64,000 nt of DNA. It comes from Halogeometricum sp. S3BR5-2 (GTDB lineage Archaea; Halobacteriota; Halobacteria; Halobacteriales; Haloferacaceae). The first letter of the stretch is position 1, and each line of letters opens with the position of its first letter. The DNA is taken from positions 744,001 through 808,000 of the forward strand of contig NZ_JAMQOQ010000002.1 in the NCBI RefSeq assembly GCF_031624635.1. Reading direction: 5' to 3'. Positions 62,155 through 64,000 of this stretch are shown here, one piece after another. Below the pieces are notes generated by a model. That model was given only the letters and a program-made list of their open reading frames with translations, was not told where the DNA came from and made no database searches. The position numbers were made by a program, and so were the translations under genes.

Positions 62155-62841
62155 ATGTCGCAGACAGGGCTGCGTAGCGTCGTCGAGAGTCAGCGGGTCA
62201 ACACGATCCTCTCGTGGCTTCTCGTCAGCTTTCTGCTCGTCGCCGCCGCGGGTCAGTTCGCCGACGGCGAACTCCAGTGGGCGGGGTTCACCCTCGCCGT
62301 CGCCGCCGTCGCCCTCGTTCCGGCGATAGCGCTCAGAAACCCCACGTCGATGCTGCCGTGGGAGGTGCTGTTCCTCGCCGCCCTCCCCATCATCGCCCGC
62401 GCCCTCGTCACCGGCGAGACGGTGGGCGGGATGACGTTCACCGGGCGCGTCGCCACCTACCTCGCCGTCGCCGCCGTCGCCCTCATCGTCGCCGTCGAAC
62501 TGGACGTGTTCACCTCCATCCGGATGAACCACTCCTTCGCCGTCGCGTTCGTCGTCGTCACGACGATGGCCGCCGCGGGCGTCTGGGCCGTCGTCCGCTG
62601 GGCCTCCGACACGCTGGTCGGCACCGCGTTCCTCTACGACGGCCGGGCCGAGGCGGTCATCGAGGAGGCGCTGATGTGGGACTTCGTCGCCGCCACCGTC
62701 GCCGGCGTCTTCGCGGGCGTCCTCTTCGAGTACTACTTCCGGCGCCTCGCCCGCCTGCACAGTCGCCTTCCCGAGGGGGACGCGGGAGCGCGCCCCGCCG
62801 CGGAGGCGTCGAACGAGAGGGAAACGGAGGCGCGACGGTGA
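62155..62841 (+). CDS. polytopic membrane protein, paired (DUF2238-like)
   Basis: The 228-residue product has about six transmembrane helices: TILSWLLVSFLLVAAAGQF near the start, then FTLAVAAVALVPAIAL and VATYLAVAAVALIVAVELDVF, and a C-terminal EEALMWDFVAATVAGVFAGV followed by YYFRR. The last motif resembles the equivalent region of the protein encoded by the overlapping downstream gene (GDTMMDLLFNTLGAVVVAVW), suggesting they are paralogues. Function unknown. Confidence 0.8.
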   Translation: MSQTGLRSVVESQRVNTILSWLLVSFLLVAAAGQFADGELQWAGFTLAVAAVALVPAIALRNPTSMLPWEVLFLAALPIIARALVTGETVGGMTFTGRVATYLAVAAVALIVAVELDVFTSIRMNHSFAVAFVVVTTMAAAGVWAVVRWASDTLVGTAFLYDGRAEAVIEEALMWDFVAATVAGVFAGVLFEYYFRRLARLHSRLPEGDAGARPAAEASNERETEARR

Positions 62842-63494
62842 AGCTCAGAGACGCCCTCCACATCTCCGCGAAGCGACAGCGACAGGCGAGCCGAGTCATG
62901 CAGGCGCTGTTGGGGCTGATGGTCGTCGTCGGTCTGGTCTCGCGGAACGGGGGCGTCGTCGTCAACGCCCTCGTCGCCTTCGCCGTCACCTTCCTGCCCG
63001 GCGTCCTCGAACACGACTACGACATCCCGATGGACGCCGGGTTGACGCTGTGGCTGACGCTGGCCGTCTTCCTGCACGGCCTCGGCACCGTCGCCCTCCC
63101 GTTCGTCGGGACTCCCTACGCCGACGTCTGGTGGTGGGACCACCTCACGCACGCCCTCTCGGCGAGCATCGTCGCCGCCGTCGGCTACGCCACCGCCCGC
63201 GCGTTCGACCTGCACAGCGAGGCGGTGTCTCTCCCGTCCCGATTCATGTTCGTGTTCATCCTCACGTTCACCATCGCGTTCGGCGTGTTCTGGGAGGTCA
63301 TCGAGTTCCTCATCTCGCTGGCGGCGGCGGCGTTCGGCGTCGGCACCGTCCTCACCCAGTACGGCCTCGGCGACACGATGATGGACCTCCTGTTCAACAC
63401 CCTCGGCGCCGTCGTCGTCGCGGTGTGGGGCGGCGGGCAGTTGAGCGGCGTGGTGACGGCGCTGACGACGCGGTTCGACCGGTCGCGGGTGTGA
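62838..63494 (+). CDS. polytopic membrane protein, paired (DUF2238-like, second)
   Basis: The 218-residue product has six helices with WWWDHLTHALSASIVAAVGYA (about 99-119), FVFILTFTIAFGVFWEVIEF (about 139-158) and GDTMMDLLFNTLGAVV, the DUF2238/YjdF-type pattern with a His and Glu in the membrane region. GTG 62838 overlaps the upstream stop by 4 nt (GTGA), so the two are co-translated and may form a heteromeric membrane complex. Role unknown. Confidence 0.82.
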   Translation: MKLRDALHISAKRQRQASRVMQALLGLMVVVGLVSRNGGVVVNALVAFAVTFLPGVLEHDYDIPMDAGLTLWLTLAVFLHGLGTVALPFVGTPYADVWWWDHLTHALSASIVAAVGYATARAFDLHSEAVSLPSRFMFVFILTFTIAFGVFWEVIEFLISLAAAAFGVGTVLTQYGLGDTMMDLLFNTLGAVVVAVWGGGQLSGVVTALTTRFDRSRV

Positions 63495-63600
63495 GCCGTC
63501 CCCCTCCCCGTCGCCGCCGCCAACTACATGATAATTCGGGCCCTCGTCCCCGTACGGGCAATTCGCGGACGAAGACTGCCCGCAACAGCGGACTATCCCA

Positions 63601-63807
63601 ATGGTATACAAGAAGATCACACTCATCGGGCACAGCGACGAGAGTTTCGACGCGGCCGTCGACAACGCCGCCGACCGCGCCGAGGAGACGCTCGACAACG
63701 TCCACTGGATCGAAGTCGAGAGCATGGGAATGGAGATAGCCAGCGTCGAGGGACGCCAGTACCAGGCCGAAGTGGAAGTCGCCTTCCAACTCGAAGACGA
63801 CGAGTAA
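63601..63807 (+). CDS. dodecin (flavin storage protein)
   Basis: The 68-residue product is a dodecin: [20 protein letters not shown], the aromatic [13 protein letters not shown] segment with the flavin-sandwiching Trp (W36) and [17 protein letters not shown]. Twelve subunits form a shell that stores riboflavin or its degradation products; archaeal dodecins are best known from Halobacterium. The Trp is in place. It is a single gene. Confidence 0.95.
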   Translation: MVYKKITLIGHSDESFDAAVDNAADRAEETLDNVHWIEVESMGMEIASVEGRQYQAEVEVAFQLEDDE

Positions 63808-63854
63808 CCACCGGACCGACGGGTTCATCTTCTCCGCGGCGTCACGACCGGTGT

Positions 63855-64000
63855 ATGCCGCGTCTCCTCCACTACTCCGACATCGAGAACGTCTACGACG
63901 ACCCCAGCCGCGCGGGGCGTCTCGCGGGCCTCCTCCGCGCACTCGACGGCGACGACGCCCTCGTCTGCGGCACGGGCGACACCACCGCGCCGGGCGTCCT
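63855..64000 (+). CDS. metallophosphatase / 5-prime-nucleotidase N-terminus (partial)
   Basis: The frame starts at ATG 63855 and runs off the window. It reads MPRLLHYSDIENVYDDPSRA, then LLRALDGDDALVCGTGDTT, matching the start of haloarchaeal calcineurin-like metallophosphatases of the 5-prime-nucleotidase type, where the D in YSDIEN and GTGD hold the metal ions. Only about 49 residues are visible, so length, secretion and the C-terminal domain are unknown. Confidence 0.82.
   Translation, partial: MPRLLHYSDIENVYDDPSRAGRLAGLLRALDGDDALVCGTGDTTAPGV

Overview
The window looks like a chromosomal segment of a halophilic archaeon (class Halobacteria, probably Haloferacales-like). Reasons: about two-thirds G+C, strongly acidic predicted proteins, archaeal-only genes (ribosomal protein S17e, CofD for coenzyme F420, geranylgeranyl-reductase-type flavoproteins, CoxL-type molybdo-enzyme, HTH-10 and HalOD1 regulators), many Tat signal peptides with lipoboxes, frequent GTG starts, and TATA-like boxes 20-35 nt in front of start codons, as expected for leaderless haloarchaeal transcripts. 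I see no rRNA, tRNA, CRISPR array, insertion sequence, integrase or phage gene; it reads as ordinary core and soft-core chromosome. The proteins most certain are SucCD, PccB/biotin carboxylase, Asd, HisD, S17e, CofD, CspA, dodecin and BirA.

Layout. 0.1-3.2 kb: two small acidic proteins, an orphan DNA methyltransferase and a deoxyadenosine/MTA-type deaminase. 3.3-6.3 kb: a minus-strand three-gene unit with a Tat lipoprotein related to P19/Tp34 iron-transport proteins, a C2H2 zinc-finger membrane protein and a polytopic membrane protein. 6.4-8.5 kb: a CARF-like/winged-helix regulator, a HalOD1 protein and a membrane zinc-ribbon protein. 8.6-10.6 kb: sucCD. 10.8-15.3 kb: four oxidoreductases (AKR, two MDR, SDR) and two tiny zinc-ribbon proteins, with a palindromic repeat element between two of the genes. 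15.4-20.9 kb: a DoxX-like protein, two tandem NSS transporters, an EamA transporter and an acidic unknown. 21.0-23.6 kb: pccB-pccX, a 42-aa membrane protein, amphi-Trp protein, S17e.

23.8-27.0 kb: a tightly overlapping four-gene operon, cofD - DUS-like - CitG-like - DUF447, which is the best candidate here for an undescribed pathway. 27.1-33.3 kb: membrane proteins, an HD phosphohydrolase, an amidohydrolase, UspA, BirA and a NodL-type acetyltransferase. 33.3-36.3 kb: biotin carboxylase/BCCP and aspartate-semialdehyde dehydrogenase. 36.6-37.8 kb: a solitary iron-type ABC substrate-binding lipoprotein preceded by a perfect DtxR/SirR-like palindrome. 38-43.9 kb: D-2-hydroxyacid dehydrogenase, histidine kinase, GGR-like flavoprotein, Tat-exported acetamidase/formamidase. 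44-50.1 kb: a three-subunit molybdenum hydroxylase and a two-subunit 2-oxoacid dehydrogenase E1. 50.2-64 kb: lipoprotein, DUF892 protein, HTH-10 regulator, hydrolase, DUF2071, FNR-like reductase, cold-shock protein, a second GGR-like flavoprotein, an EEP nuclease/phosphatase, HisD, IscA-type protein, paired DUF2238-like membrane proteins, dodecin, and the start of a metallophosphatase.

How the parts connect: PccB and PccX (21-23 kb), the biotin carboxylase/BCCP (33-35 kb) and the biotin ligase (31-32 kb) together make and activate an acyl-CoA carboxylase, while SucCD handles the succinyl-CoA that propionyl-CoA carboxylation eventually yields. All functional calls are from sequence reading and family knowledge; no database search was run.
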